Made by a program: the position numbers and the translations under genes. From Klebsiella pneumoniae (GTDB taxonomy: Bacteria > Bacteroidota > Bacteroidia > Flavobacteriales > Flavobacteriaceae): a stretch of DNA of 18,861 nucleotides. Positions 8,651 through 16,876 of this stretch are shown piece by piece. The stretch's first letter is position 1; each line of letters begins with the position of its first letter. The stretch lies in the NCBI GenBank assembly GCA_943325355.2, contig CALPPA020000004.1:1-18861 (forward strand), read 5' to 3'. The notes under the pieces are model-generated. The model was given only the letters and a program-made list of their open reading frames with translations. It did no database searches and had not been told where the DNA came from.

Positions 8651-9871
8651 ATGCAAGCAAAAGATTTAGCACAGTTAGCAGAACAATTTGGAAGTCCATT
8701 ATATGTTTATGATGCAGCAAAAATCCAATCTCAATATAAAAGATTAACAAACGCATTCTCGAAAGTAGAAAATTTGCGAATCAACTACGCAATGAAGGCA
8801 CTGTCAAACATTGCTATTCTTCAATTGTTGAGGGAAATGGGATCTTGTTTGGATGCAGTTTCCATACAAGAAGTGCAACTAGGGCTTCACGCTGGATATT
8901 CTCCCGATCAAATATTTTTTACTCCAAATGGAGTTTCTCTTGAAGAAATAGAAGAAGTATCTGCAATGGGGGTTCAAATCAATATTGACAACTTATCAAT
9001 ATTGGAACAATTTGGAACTAAACATCCTACCGTTCCTGTTTGTATTAGAATTAATCCACATGTAATGGCCGGTGGAAACGCCAATATTTCAGTAGGTCAT
9101 ATCGATAGTAAATTTGGTATTTCAGTTCACCAATTACCTCACGTAGTGCGTATTGTCGAAAATACAAAAATGCATATTGTTGGAATCCACATGCACACGG
9201 GTTCTGATATTTTAGATATCGAAGTATTTTTGTACGCAGCTGAAATCCTTTTTGATGCTGCCAAAAGTTTCAAAGATTTAGAATTTTTAGATTTTGGTAG
9301 TGGATTCAAAGTACCCTACAAAAAAGATGATATTGAAACGGACATCGAAGAATTAGGAAAAAAATTATCAAAAAGATTCAATGCTTTCTGTAAAGAATAC
9401 GGAAAAGATTTGACCTTGATTTTCGAACCAGGTAAATTCTTAGTAAGCGAAGCGGGTTATTTCTTAGCTAAAGTAAATGTAGTAAAACAAACTACTTCTA
9501 CTGTATTTGCTGGAGTTGATACAGGTTTCAACCACTTAATTCGTCCTATGTTTTACGGTTCACAACATCATATCGAAAATATTTCACACCCAAAAGCAAA
9601 AGAGCGTTTCTACTCGGTTGTGGGATACATTTGCGAAACGGATACATTTGCCAACAACCGTAGAATTTCTGAAATTACTGAAGGAGACGTTCTTAGTTTC
9701 AGAAATGCTGGTGCATATTGCTTCTCGATGGCATCTAACTATAATTCTAGATACAAACCTGCCGAAGTACTATGGCTAAACGGAAAAGGCCATTTAATTA
9801 GAGCTCAAGAAACCTTTGAAGATTTACTTAAAAATCAAATTCCGTTGCAAGTTACGGCCGATTTAGTGTAA
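8651..9871 (+). CDS. lysA: Diaminopimelate decarboxylase
   Basis: The 406-residue fold-type III PLP enzyme converts meso-diaminopimelate to L-lysine plus CO2, the last step of lysine synthesis. It is cytoplasmic. The PLP Schiff-base lysine is K49 in YAMKALSN. HMHTGS (182-185 region) and DFGSGF (214-219) bind the cofactor phosphate, with EPGK at 259-262 where many homologues have EPGR. The substrate-site Cys motif is CETD (C328), and the Tyr of NAGAYCFSMASNYN is Y357. The Cys-Glu-Thr motif separates it from ornithine/arginine decarboxylases only broadly, so a carboxynorspermidine decarboxylase-like role is a less likely alternative. It is monocistronic: own promoter upstream, terminator 9 nt after the stop. 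Confidence 0.95.
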   Translation: MQAKDLAQLAEQFGSPLYVYDAAKIQSQYKRLTNAFSKVENLRINYAMKALSNIAILQLLREMGSCLDAVSIQEVQLGLHAGYSPDQIFFTPNGVSLEEIEEVSAMGVQINIDNLSILEQFGTKHPTVPVCIRINPHVMAGGNANISVGHIDSKFGISVHQLPHVVRIVENTKMHIVGIHMHTGSDILDIEVFLYAAEILFDAAKSFKDLEFLDFGSGFKVPYKKDDIETDIEELGKKLSKRFNAFCKEYGKDLTLIFEPGKFLVSEAGYFLAKVNVVKQTTSTVFAGVDTGFNHLIRPMFYGSQHHIENISHPKAKERFYSVVGYICETDTFANNRRISEITEGDVLSFRNAGAYCFSMASNYNSRYKPAEVLWLNGKGHLIRAQETFEDLLKNQIPLQVTADLV

Positions 9872-9880
9872 CAAATACGA

Positions 9881-9916
9881 ATCCCATTTCAGTGAAAAAT
9901 GAAATGGGATTTTTTT
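9881..9916 (+). terminator. Intrinsic terminator of lysA
   Basis: The perfect 10-bp stem ATCCCATTTC (9881-9890) and GAAATGGGAT (9901-9910) encloses a 10-nt loop and is followed by T6 (9911-9916). It starts 9 nt after the lysA stop. The same stem recurs in the terminator at 10801-10834. Confidence 0.9.
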
Positions 9917-10005
9917 ATAAAATTAAAACGTTGTTACTTATTTTAGCAATGTTAGAAAATTCTCAATTCATTACATAAAGTGAGATTTATCATATTTAAT
10001 AGAAT

Positions 10006-10013
10006 TAATTTTG
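10006..10013 (+). promoter_or_regulatory. Candidate promoter of the OB-fold envelope gene
   Basis: TAATTTTG matches the -7 consensus TAnnTTTG and ends 35 nt before the ATG, predicting a leader of about 28 nt. Only a poor -33 (TTT at 9986-9988) is seen. The upstream lysA terminator makes a separate promoter necessary. Confidence 0.45.
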
Positions 10014-10048
10014 GTTAAATTTACTTCGAAAAAATAAATAACATAAAA

Positions 10049-10774
10049 ATGAAAAAAACACTAATTTGGAGCGTTGCAAGTATAGTGGCGCTAATGGTCT
10101 TGGTTCAATGTAAACCTAATGCAGAGAAAATAGAAGCTTTAAAAACAGAAGATAAAGTAGTGGAAGATTTAAATTCACATCAAATTATTGTTAAAGAGGT
10201 TTTAAATGCCAATGCTTACACCTATCTTTTGGTTACAGAAGATGCAAAAGAATATTGGATTGCTGTTCCGAAAACCGATGTAAAAGTTGGAAAAAAATAT
10301 ACCTACGAAGGCGGAATGGAGATGAAAAAATTTGAGAGCAAGGATTTAAAAAGAACATTTGATTCGGTTTTGTTTGTAGAGGGATTGATAGATCCTAACC
10401 CTCCAACCGTAACCGAAACTGCAATAGATCCTAAAACAATAATTAATTCTACACAATTATCAAAAGGAATTACTTTAGCCAAAGGTGCTATTTCATTACA
10501 CGATTTATTTTCAGGAAGAGATAAATTAGAAGGCAAAACAGTTATTTTAACTGGTAAAGTGGTGAAGTTTATGCCTGAAATTATGAAGAAAAACTGGATT
10601 CACTTGCAAGACGGCACAAGCTTTAATGGATTCAATGATATTACAATCACTACTTTAGACAAAGTAAAAGTAGATGAAATAGTTTCATTAAAAGGCAAAG
10701 TGGTTTTAAATAAAGATTTAGGCTCAGGCTATAAATACGACGTTCTTATTGAAGATGCTGTTGTTGTTAAATAA
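10049..10774 (+). CDS. Envelope protein with two OB-fold-like modules, possible lipoprotein
   Basis: The 241-residue protein begins with a charged and hydrophobic signal sequence (MKKTLIWSVASIVALMVLVQ) ending at Cys21, consistent with a lipoprotein, although Gln before the Cys is unusual for signal peptidase II. No acidic run follows the Cys. Residues about 45-112 and 158-241 look like two beta-rich modules related to bacterial OB-fold/NrfJ-like proteins: the first has YTYLLVTEDAKEYWIAV and GKKYTYEGGMEMK, the second has GKTVILTGKVVKF, NWIHLQDGT and IVSLKGKVVL. OB-type modules of this sort occur in periplasmic proteins near cytochromes and nitrite reductase, but no redox or metal motif is present here and the ligand is unknown. 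The gene stands alone between two terminators. Confidence 0.85.
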   Translation: MKKTLIWSVASIVALMVLVQCKPNAEKIEALKTEDKVVEDLNSHQIIVKEVLNANAYTYLLVTEDAKEYWIAVPKTDVKVGKKYTYEGGMEMKKFESKDLKRTFDSVLFVEGLIDPNPPTVTETAIDPKTIINSTQLSKGITLAKGAISLHDLFSGRDKLEGKTVILTGKVVKFMPEIMKKNWIHLQDGTSFNGFNDITITTLDKVKVDEIVSLKGKVVLNKDLGSGYKYDVLIEDAVVVK

Positions 10775-10800
10775 GTGAAACTTCAATTTTTAAACATTAA

Positions 10801-10834
10801 AAAATCCCATTTCAACAAAATGAAATGGGATTTT
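10801..10834. terminator. Bidirectional terminator between the OB-fold gene and pafA
   Basis: AAAATCCCATTTCA (10801-10814) pairs with TGAAATGGGATTTT (10821-10834) around the 6-nt loop ACAAAA. The A/T ends supply a U-tract for both directions, fitting the convergent genes on either side. Ten stem bases are identical to the lysA terminator. Confidence 0.9.
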
Positions 10835-10858
10835 ATTTTAAAATGTTAATTACTTATT

Positions 10859-12475
10859 CTATTTCTCTCCCAAAATTTCTTCCAAAACCTTGCTTTCTGT
10901 TCCGTTTGGCATTTCAACTTTTAATTTAAGAGCAAGTGTTGGTGCAATTTGTGTGATTTCTTTTTTATCAAAACTTTCTCCGGGTTTTATCTTCCAGCCA
11001 TAAAAAAGTAAAGGAGCGTGAGTGTCATAAACATAAGGTGTTCCGTGAGAAGTTCCCGTTGCGCCATATTCAATATAACCAGGTTTGTCTAGAACTACTA
11101 AATCACCGTTTTGGGAAGCATCATACCCATTTGCAATTAGTTTCAGGTAAAAATCATTCCCTGTCGAAGCCAAAATCTCTTCTTCGGTATACACTTTTTT
11201 TACTTGCTCCTGAGTCATTAAAAACGCTTTGAAATCTTGTTTTACTTTAACCAATTCCAATCCTTTTGATTTTAATAATTCCTTATTAAAATAAATATTA
11301 AAATTAGAATATTCAATCATTACGTTTTCACCATAAGTAGCAGTCGAAAATTCTTTTAATGACTTGGAAATATCTTTAGAAGGAACATTTTTTACATTGT
11401 ACTTATTGTCTTTCAAATGATTAGCATTTTCTGCACAAGCGTGATCTGCAGTCAAGAAAAGCAAATAATTATCCTTACCAACAGTCTTGTCTAAATAGTC
11501 TAGAAAATCAGCAATTGTTAGGTCTAATCGCAAATAAGTATCTTGTAATTCCATCGATCTTGGTCCAAGAATATGACCTACATAATCTGTAGAAGAAAAA
11601 CTAACAGTCAAGAAATCGGTTATGTTGTCTTTTCCCAATTCTTCTTTTTCGACAGCTTTCTTAGCAAAATCAGCTAATAAATTATTTCCAAATGGAGTGG
11701 AACGCATTAATTCAGCGCCGTGTTTATCATACATTTGCTTTAGATTGTATGGGAAAATTGGTTTTTCGCTATTGTATAATTTACCTTCGTAGGGATTGTC
11801 ATCTGGTAGACTTTCGTTATAATCGGCCGCAGGTTTGAGTAAATTCCAACCATTATTGATATAAGGCAAATAGTTTTTTTGATTATTGAATTCCGTTACC
11901 CAATCAGGAAGTTTCTCGCCATAGAATGTACTTGAAATAAACGCTCCAGTCCCGCTATACCAAAAAGCCCAATTTGCAAAATGTCCTGCTGGTAAAATGG
12001 CTCCACGATCTTTCAAACTCATCCCGATAACTTTTCCTTTGAAGTTGGTTCCCAATCTCAATTCGTCAGTAATCGTTGTACTTAAAAGGTTTTTTGGTGA
12101 CATTGCTCCTTCTTTTTTTGAGCCATCACCAATGGTTTTTACGGTCTCGTCATCAGTGCAATATCTATCTTTGCCTGAAGACCTGCTATACCATTCATTT
12201 CCAACAATCCCGTTTACAGATGGAGTTGCTCCCGAATAAATTGAAGCGTGACCAGGGCCCGTATAGGTTGGCATATAATTAAAATGAGCATTGTGAAAAA
12301 CAAATCCTTTGTTCATCAACCGCTTGAAACCATTTGGAGAAAAATCGTCCGAAAAACGATATAAATACTCCATTTTCATTTGATCGACAACAATTCCAAC
12401 CACTAATTTGGGACGCTCTTGAGCTTGAACGAAAGAAATAGCTACTAATAATAACAACAAAAACAACTTTTTCAT
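10859..12475 (-). CDS. pafA: PafA-type alkaline phosphatase, secreted or periplasmic
   Basis: The 538-residue member of the alkaline phosphatase superfamily resembles the phosphate-irrepressible PafA of flavobacteria, a Zn-dependent monoesterase releasing phosphate from organic phosphates. A signal peptide MKKLFLLLLLVAISFVQA is followed by Gln. The nucleophile is Thr72 in TYTGPGHAS. The metal set reads D31, T72, D344 and H345 for one Zn and D297, H301 and H486 for the other. Substrate-contact equivalents of PafA are N93 (GNEWY), K155 and R157 (SLKDRGA), which separate PafA from nucleotide pyrophosphatase/phosphodiesterases. Residues are complete, so it should be active. It is the last gene of the minus-strand cluster, 57 nt after the small secreted protein gene, with its own candidate -7 box. 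Export route (Sec only) is inferred; no T9SS tail is present. Confidence 0.92.
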   Translation of the reverse strand: MKKLFLLLLLVAISFVQAQERPKLVVGIVVDQMKMEYLYRFSDDFSPNGFKRLMNKGFVFHNAHFNYMPTYTGPGHASIYSGATPSVNGIVGNEWYSRSSGKDRYCTDDETVKTIGDGSKKEGAMSPKNLLSTTITDELRLGTNFKGKVIGMSLKDRGAILPAGHFANWAFWYSGTGAFISSTFYGEKLPDWVTEFNNQKNYLPYINNGWNLLKPAADYNESLPDDNPYEGKLYNSEKPIFPYNLKQMYDKHGAELMRSTPFGNNLLADFAKKAVEKEELGKDNITDFLTVSFSSTDYVGHILGPRSMELQDTYLRLDLTIADFLDYLDKTVGKDNYLLFLTADHACAENANHLKDNKYNVKNVPSKDISKSLKEFSTATYGENVMIEYSNFNIYFNKELLKSKGLELVKVKQDFKAFLMTQEQVKKVYTEEEILASTGNDFYLKLIANGYDASQNGDLVVLDKPGYIEYGATGTSHGTPYVYDTHAPLLFYGWKIKPGESFDKKEITQIAPTLALKLKVEMPNGTESKVLEEILGEK

Positions 12476-12494
12476 AATACACTTTATATTGGTA

Positions 12495-12502
12495 CAAAAA
12501 TA
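12495..12502 (-). promoter_or_regulatory. Candidate pafA promoter, -7 box
   Basis: On the minus strand this is TATTTTTG, an exact TAnnTTTG match ending 19 nt before the pafA ATG. No good -33 TTG is seen at proper distance. Its position in the 57-nt gap suggests pafA can be transcribed independently of the upstream genes. Confidence 0.42.
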
Positions 12503-12532
12503 CCTATTTGATTTTTAGAAACTTAACCTTTT

Positions 12533-12949
12533 CTATGTTTTATAATTGGAAATATTATAAACAATAATACTATTGTCATAATTGATATAAAGCTGTTTTC
12601 GATTGTCTTGATTTTTTCTTGTAATGATCGATAGCGTGCAATCATCTCCATTATTATCCTTGCAAGTAAAAGTATAAACACTGTCTGTCTCGCTTTCTTC
12701 TAATGGTTGATATTCAATTATTTCAAACAATTGAATAATTTCAGAATTAACAATAATTCGGCTTTTGTCAGTATCTAATGACACTAAAATAGTAGTTGAT
12801 TTTAAGTCAGACCATTTACCCCATTTTCCCTTTTGGTCTTTTTCCATCACACTAAGACCAGAGGTTATAAACTTATAAGTTTGGCTATGAGATTGTTGTA
12901 ATCCTATTATAAGAAAAAACAGAACCAGAATTATTTTAATTTTTGCCAT
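12533..12949 (-). CDS. Small secreted protein of unknown function
   Basis: The 138-residue protein starts with a clear signal peptide (MAKIKIILVLFFLIIGLQQSHS, followed by Gln) and has no lipobox Cys. The mature part of about 115 residues is predicted beta-rich by its alternating hydrophobic pattern (STTILVSL, SRIIVNSEIIQLFEII, KQLYINYDNSIIVYNI), with two cysteines (CKDNNGDDC) that could form a disulfide after export. I do not recognise the family and assign no function. It is co-directional with its neighbours, 43 nt after the nitronate monooxygenase-like gene and 57 nt before pafA, and has its own candidate -7 box. Start choice is supported by the signal peptide beginning at the first Met. 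Confidence 0.8.
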   Translation of the reverse strand: MAKIKIILVLFFLIIGLQQSHSQTYKFITSGLSVMEKDQKGKWGKWSDLKSTTILVSLDTDKSRIIVNSEIIQLFEIIEYQPLEESETDSVYTFTCKDNNGDDCTLSIITRKNQDNRKQLYINYDNSIIVYNISNYKT

Positions 12950-12971
12950 TATTTATAAATTATTATGTGTC

Positions 12972-12979
12972 CAAAAGTA
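12972..12979 (-). promoter_or_regulatory. Candidate promoter of the small secreted protein gene
   Basis: On the minus strand this reads TACTTTTG, matching TAnnTTTG, 22 nt before the ATG. The -33 region would fall in the 3' end of the upstream gene and has no clear TTG, so confidence is limited. Confidence 0.33.
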
Positions 12980-12992
12980 ATAAATTTTGAAT

Positions 12993-13937
12993 CTAGAAAT
13001 CGAATTTTTTTAACTCATTTTTAGCTAATATAAAGTCTTCTATAATTTCCAAAATAATTTCTGAGGCTGGTTTTATCTCGTGAATTAATCCTGCTATTTG
13101 ACCAATTTCGAGTTCGCCTTCGTCTAAATCGCCTTCAAACATTCCGTGTTTTGCTCTGGCTCTTCCTAACAAAGTTGCTAAATCATCTTTAGTTGGACAT
13201 TTCTTGTATAAATCCTGAACGTCTTCGTAAAACTTATTCTTTATCAATCGAACTGGTGCTAATTCCTTTAAAGTTACTTGCGTCTCCCCTTCTTTGGTTT
13301 CCAAAATTTTATTCTTGAAATTTTCGTGTGCTGATGATTCTAAAGATGCTGCAAAACGACTTCCTAATTGAACTCCATCAGCTCCCAGAATCATTGCGGC
13401 CAACATTCCTCTTCCATTTGCAATTCCTCCTGCAGCGATTAACGGGATTTTGATTTTTTCTTTCACCATCGGAATCAAAGTGAAAGTTGTAGTTTCTTCT
13501 CTTCCGTTGTGTCCTCCAGCTTCAAATCCTTCGGCAACTACAGCGTCAACTCCTGCTTCTTGTGCTTTCAATGCAAAAACGGAACTGCTTACCACGTGAA
13601 CAACCGTTATTCCTTTTTCCTTTAGAAAAGAAGTCCAAGTTTTAGGATTTCCTGCTGATGTAAAAACAATTTTTACACCTTCTTCGATAATAATTTTCAT
13701 TATTTCTTCAATATTGGGATACAACATCGGGACATTTACTCCAAAAGGTTTATTGGTAGCTTTTTTACATTTTTGAATGTGTTCAAGCAAAATTTCGGGG
13801 TACATTGAACCTGCACCAATCAATCCCAAACCACCAGCATTGCTGACAGCACTTGCTAATTTATAACCAGAATTCCAAATCATTCCGCCTTGAATAATTG
13901 GATATTTGATATTGAAAAGTTGGGTGATTTTATTCAT
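12993..13937 (-). CDS. FMN-dependent nitronate monooxygenase-like enzyme (2-nitropropane dioxygenase/FabK family)
   Basis: The 314-residue TIM-barrel flavoprotein has the family's N-terminal FMN contact YPIIQGGM (12-19), the catalytic histidine H143 in AEGFEAGGHNG, IAAGGIANGRG (167-177) for phosphate binding, and ADGVQLGSRF (186-195). The family includes nitronate monooxygenases, which oxidise alkyl nitronates, and FabK enoyl-ACP reductases, which share the same motifs; sequence alone does not separate them firmly, and no other fatty-acid genes are nearby. It is cytoplasmic. The gene starts 15 nt after the protease stop, so the two are probably cotranscribed. An alternative promoter in that gap would leave almost no leader and is not favoured. 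Confidence 0.85.
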   Translation of the reverse strand: MNKITQLFNIKYPIIQGGMIWNSGYKLASAVSNAGGLGLIGAGSMYPEILLEHIQKCKKATNKPFGVNVPMLYPNIEEIMKIIIEEGVKIVFTSAGNPKTWTSFLKEKGITVVHVVSSSVFALKAQEAGVDAVVAEGFEAGGHNGREETTTFTLIPMVKEKIKIPLIAAGGIANGRGMLAAMILGADGVQLGSRFAASLESSAHENFKNKILETKEGETQVTLKELAPVRLIKNKFYEDVQDLYKKCPTKDDLATLLGRARAKHGMFEGDLDEGELEIGQIAGLIHEIKPASEIILEIIEDFILAKNELKKFDF

Positions 13938-13952
13938 TTATTGGAATCAAAA

Positions 13953-15593
13953 TTACTGTTTAATAATTTTTCCGCTTTTAGAAAAACCATTCGATTCAAT
14001 TTTATAGAAATAGATGCCCTTATCTAGATACTTCAAAGAAATAGTTGCTGATGGAATGGTAATATTTCTTTCTAAAACTTTTTGGCCTAATACATTATAA
14101 ATTGCAATAGTTTTGACATTGGATTCATTGGGCAAAGTGACAGAAATGGAGTCGCTTGTTGGATTTGGATAAACCACGAAATCATTTTTTGAAAAAGCTT
14201 CAACAGATAATCCATTGGCTAAAGCCAAATTAAAATCTGGGATTCCATAACCAAATTGGTCACGTGATTTTACAATTGGATTAAAATTATCAGATGATTG
14301 CGTAACTAATTGTTTGATTTGTAATGCATTTTTTCCCGGTAAAGCCTGCCATAAACAAGCAATCATTCCTGAGGTTATTGGGCAAGAAAAAGATGTTCCA
14401 TTTGCTGTGACCAAGTTTCCAGCTTGATCTGATATAACTACTGTTTGTCCTTGAGCCATTACATCTGGTTTTACTCTTCCATCAAAACTTGGCCCAATTG
14501 AACTAAAGGAAGCCAATGCTTCATTGGCTTGCACAGCTCCCACTGCGATTACATTTTTAGCCTCAGCCGGGATTCCAATATGTGGTTCGGTTTCTAGTCC
14601 TTCATTTCCGGCACTTGCCACAACAACTATTCCTTTTTCAAAAGCAATGTTGGCCCCTTGTGAAGCAAAAGCCAAATTCCCTGTCATATCTGAATACGTG
14701 TGACTATAACTAGAATTATTATAACCAAAATAGCCTAATGAAGTAGAAATAATATCAACTCCTACCCTATCAGCTTCTTCGGCAGCTTCGACCCAATTCG
14801 ATTCTTCTACAGGATTTTCATTATAGGGAACAGCCGAAATAGCATCCTCAGTAACATATAAATAATACCTGGCGTCTGGCGCTGTACCAACTAATTGACC
14901 ATCAACAAAACCTCCCATAGACGACAATACTAGCGTTCCGTGATTATTACCAGAAAAATAATTAGTGCTTTTATTAATAAAGTCATATCCTCCAAGAATT
15001 TGATTATTATCTCTCAATCTCTGAAACGGTTGTGCTGTATCGACTCCCGGAAAACCCGAATCCAAAACGGCTATAATTTTTCCAGAACCAGTGAAATCCA
15101 ATTGATGTAGCAAATGTCCGTTGAGCATTTGAATTTGATTTGAAGAAGTGCCGTAATTGAATGTTACAGCAATTTCCATCATTTTATTTATTGCAGTAAA
15201 TTTTTCTTTTGGTTTAGTTTTGTTTGAAGAACTATTCAAAGTCTTATCTGCAAAATCTACTCGCAGTACTGAAGGTAATAATTTTAGCGCATTTATATTT
15301 GCTTGTGAACCACGAATGTGAAGACAATTCATCCATTTTGATTTGGCTTTTACCGAGATTCCAGTTGATGTGATAATTTCATCAATATAAGGTTGGAAAA
15401 TAGGAACATCTTTGATGTCCAAAATAATTCCTTGATTGGTTCTTCTGTCCAAAGCTCTTTGCGTTAGCATTGTCAATGGGTTATCGAAATACGCTTGTGA
15501 ACCTGGTTTGTCTTTAAAATATACCCAAGCATCCTCTTGGGAAAAGCAGACAAAACTGGAAACTATAAATAAAAATAAAAGTATTTTTTTCAT
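13953..15593 (-). CDS. Subtilisin-like serine protease (S8) with type IX secretion sorting domain
   Basis: The 546-residue secreted protease has a signal peptide (MKKILLFLFIVSSFVCFS, then Gln), an N-terminal prodomain to about 130, and an S8 catalytic domain with Asp178 (VLDSGFPG), His218 (NNHGT), oxyanion Asn330 (SAGNEG) and Ser401 (NGTSFSCP); the triad is complete. Residues about 470-546 form a T9SS type A sorting domain beginning DFVVYPNPTSD, with AIYNVLGQKV, DKGIYFYKI and a basic end GKIIKQ. After Sec export the tail directs passage across the outer membrane and is normally removed, with the enzyme released or anchored to the cell surface. It likely digests extracellular protein; the natural substrate is unknown. 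It lies 24 nt after mnmA and 15 nt before the next gene. Confidence 0.95.
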   Translation of the reverse strand: MKKILLFLFIVSSFVCFSQEDAWVYFKDKPGSQAYFDNPLTMLTQRALDRRTNQGIILDIKDVPIFQPYIDEIITSTGISVKAKSKWMNCLHIRGSQANINALKLLPSVLRVDFADKTLNSSSNKTKPKEKFTAINKMMEIAVTFNYGTSSNQIQMLNGHLLHQLDFTGSGKIIAVLDSGFPGVDTAQPFQRLRDNNQILGGYDFINKSTNYFSGNNHGTLVLSSMGGFVDGQLVGTAPDARYYLYVTEDAISAVPYNENPVEESNWVEAAEEADRVGVDIISTSLGYFGYNNSSYSHTYSDMTGNLAFASQGANIAFEKGIVVVASAGNEGLETEPHIGIPAEAKNVIAVGAVQANEALASFSSIGPSFDGRVKPDVMAQGQTVVISDQAGNLVTANGTSFSCPITSGMIACLWQALPGKNALQIKQLVTQSSDNFNPIVKSRDQFGYGIPDFNLALANGLSVEAFSKNDFVVYPNPTSDSISVTLPNESNVKTIAIYNVLGQKVLERNITIPSATISLKYLDKGIYFYKIESNGFSKSGKIIKQ

Positions 15594-15617
15594 ATATTTT
15601 TAGTTTTAAAAACGAAT

Positions 15618-16805
15618 TTAAGAAATAACTCCCGAACCAACTAATTCATCCTCTATATACCAAGCCACGAATTGACCTTCGGTTATGGCAGATTGAGGTT
15701 CTTCGAAAGCAATGTACATTCCTTCTTCAAATTGGTGCAAAGTTGCTTTTTGCAATGGTTGACGATACCGAATTCGCGCCATAACTTCCATTGTTTCGCG
15801 ATTGGCTAAAGCCAAATCAGTTCGAATCCAATGCACTTCTGACTTCTCGATAAACAACGCTTTTTTGAACAATCCTGGATGTTGACTGCCTAAACCAGTA
15901 TAAATAGTATTCGTCTCCACATTTGTAGCGATTATAAATAAAGGATCTGTTGTTCCGCCAACATTGAGGCCTTTGCGTTGTCCTGTTGTAAAATAATGTG
16001 CTCCTTGATGTTTGCCAACAACTTTACCCATTTCAGGTTTGTAGGCAATTTTTCGGGCATCAAACAACAACTCCTGTTCTACTGAAAGTCCTGATTGTTT
16101 AACATAATTATATTCTGAATTACCTTTGTCAATTTGGATTATTTGTCCTTCTTTAGGTTGTAATTTTTGTTGTAAAAACTCAGGTAACCTTACTTTGCCA
16201 ATGAAACACAATCCTTGTGAATCTCTCTTTTCGGCGGTAACTAAATCCAATTCTAGAGCGATTTCTCGCACTTCGGGTTTTGTTAATTCTCCTATTGGAA
16301 ACAAAGATTTTGCCAATTGTTCCTGTGATAATTGACATAGAAAATAAGATTGATCTTTGTTAGTATCGGCTCCAGCCAAAAGTTGATATACTTTTTCTCC
16401 GTTGACTTCTATTTCTCCTTTTCGGCAATAATGCCCTGTTGCCACAAAATCAGCACCAAGGCTTAAAGCGATTTTCATAAAAACATCGAATTTTATTTCG
16501 CGGTTACAAAGCACATCCGGGTTTGGAGTTCGCCCTTTTTCATATTCGTTGAACATATAATCAACGATTTTTTCTTTGTATTCTTCACTTAAATCTACGG
16601 TTTGGAAAGGAATTCCCAATTTTTCAGCAACCAATAAGGCATCGTTACTGTCTTCTAGCCAAGGACATTCGTTAGAAATGGTAACCGAATCATCGTGCCA
16701 ATTTTTCATAAAAAGACCTATGACCTCATAGCCTTGTTGTTGCAACAAATAAGCTGCAACACTAGAATCTACACCACCTGAAAGCCCAACAACAACACGT
16801 TTCAT
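15618..16805 (-). CDS. mnmA: tRNA-specific 2-thiouridylase MnmA
   Basis: The 395-residue enzyme adds sulfur to U34 of Lys, Glu and Gln tRNAs, helping wobble decoding. The ATP-binding PP-loop GLSGGVDSS is at 7-15. The two catalytic cysteines are C100 ([11 protein letters not shown]) and C200 (SQGLCFIG), which take the persulfide and form the disulfide intermediate. ATGHYC (122-127) and the [10 protein letters not shown] segment near 150-159 are family hallmarks, and the C-terminal part carries the beta-barrel tRNA-binding region. It is cytoplasmic and of normal length. A candidate -7 box lies about 30 nt upstream. The close 24-nt link to a secreted protease has no obvious functional logic. Confidence 0.97.
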   Translation of the reverse strand: MKRVVVGLSGGVDSSVAAYLLQQQGYEVIGLFMKNWHDDSVTISNECPWLEDSNDALLVAEKLGIPFQTVDLSEEYKEKIVDYMFNEYEKGRTPNPDVLCNREIKFDVFMKIALSLGADFVATGHYCRKGEIEVNGEKVYQLLAGADTNKDQSYFLCQLSQEQLAKSLFPIGELTKPEVREIALELDLVTAEKRDSQGLCFIGKVRLPEFLQQKLQPKEGQIIQIDKGNSEYNYVKQSGLSVEQELLFDARKIAYKPEMGKVVGKHQGAHYFTTGQRKGLNVGGTTDPLFIIATNVETNTIYTGLGSQHPGLFKKALFIEKSEVHWIRTDLALANRETMEVMARIRYRQPLQKATLHQFEEGMYIAFEEPQSAITEGQFVAWYIEDELVGSGVIS

Positions 16806-16833
16806 TTTAAAATAATTTCAATTTTACAAGACG

Positions 16834-16841
16834 CAAAGTTA
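16834..16841 (-). promoter_or_regulatory. Candidate mnmA promoter, -7 box
   Basis: On the minus strand this is TAACTTTG, matching TAnnTTTG, 28 nt before the mnmA ATG. It is in the 71-nt gap after the MORN-like gene, which has no visible terminator. No clear -33 TTG is present. Confidence 0.43.
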
Positions 16842-16876
16842 CAAAGATTTACGACAGGATTTGTGTGTGGAAAAAC

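Noticed and set aside
13948..13955. TAATTTTG on the minus strand before the nitronate monooxygenase-like gene
   Set aside because: It matches TAnnTTTG but overlaps the protease stop and would start transcription only about 4 nt before the ATG.
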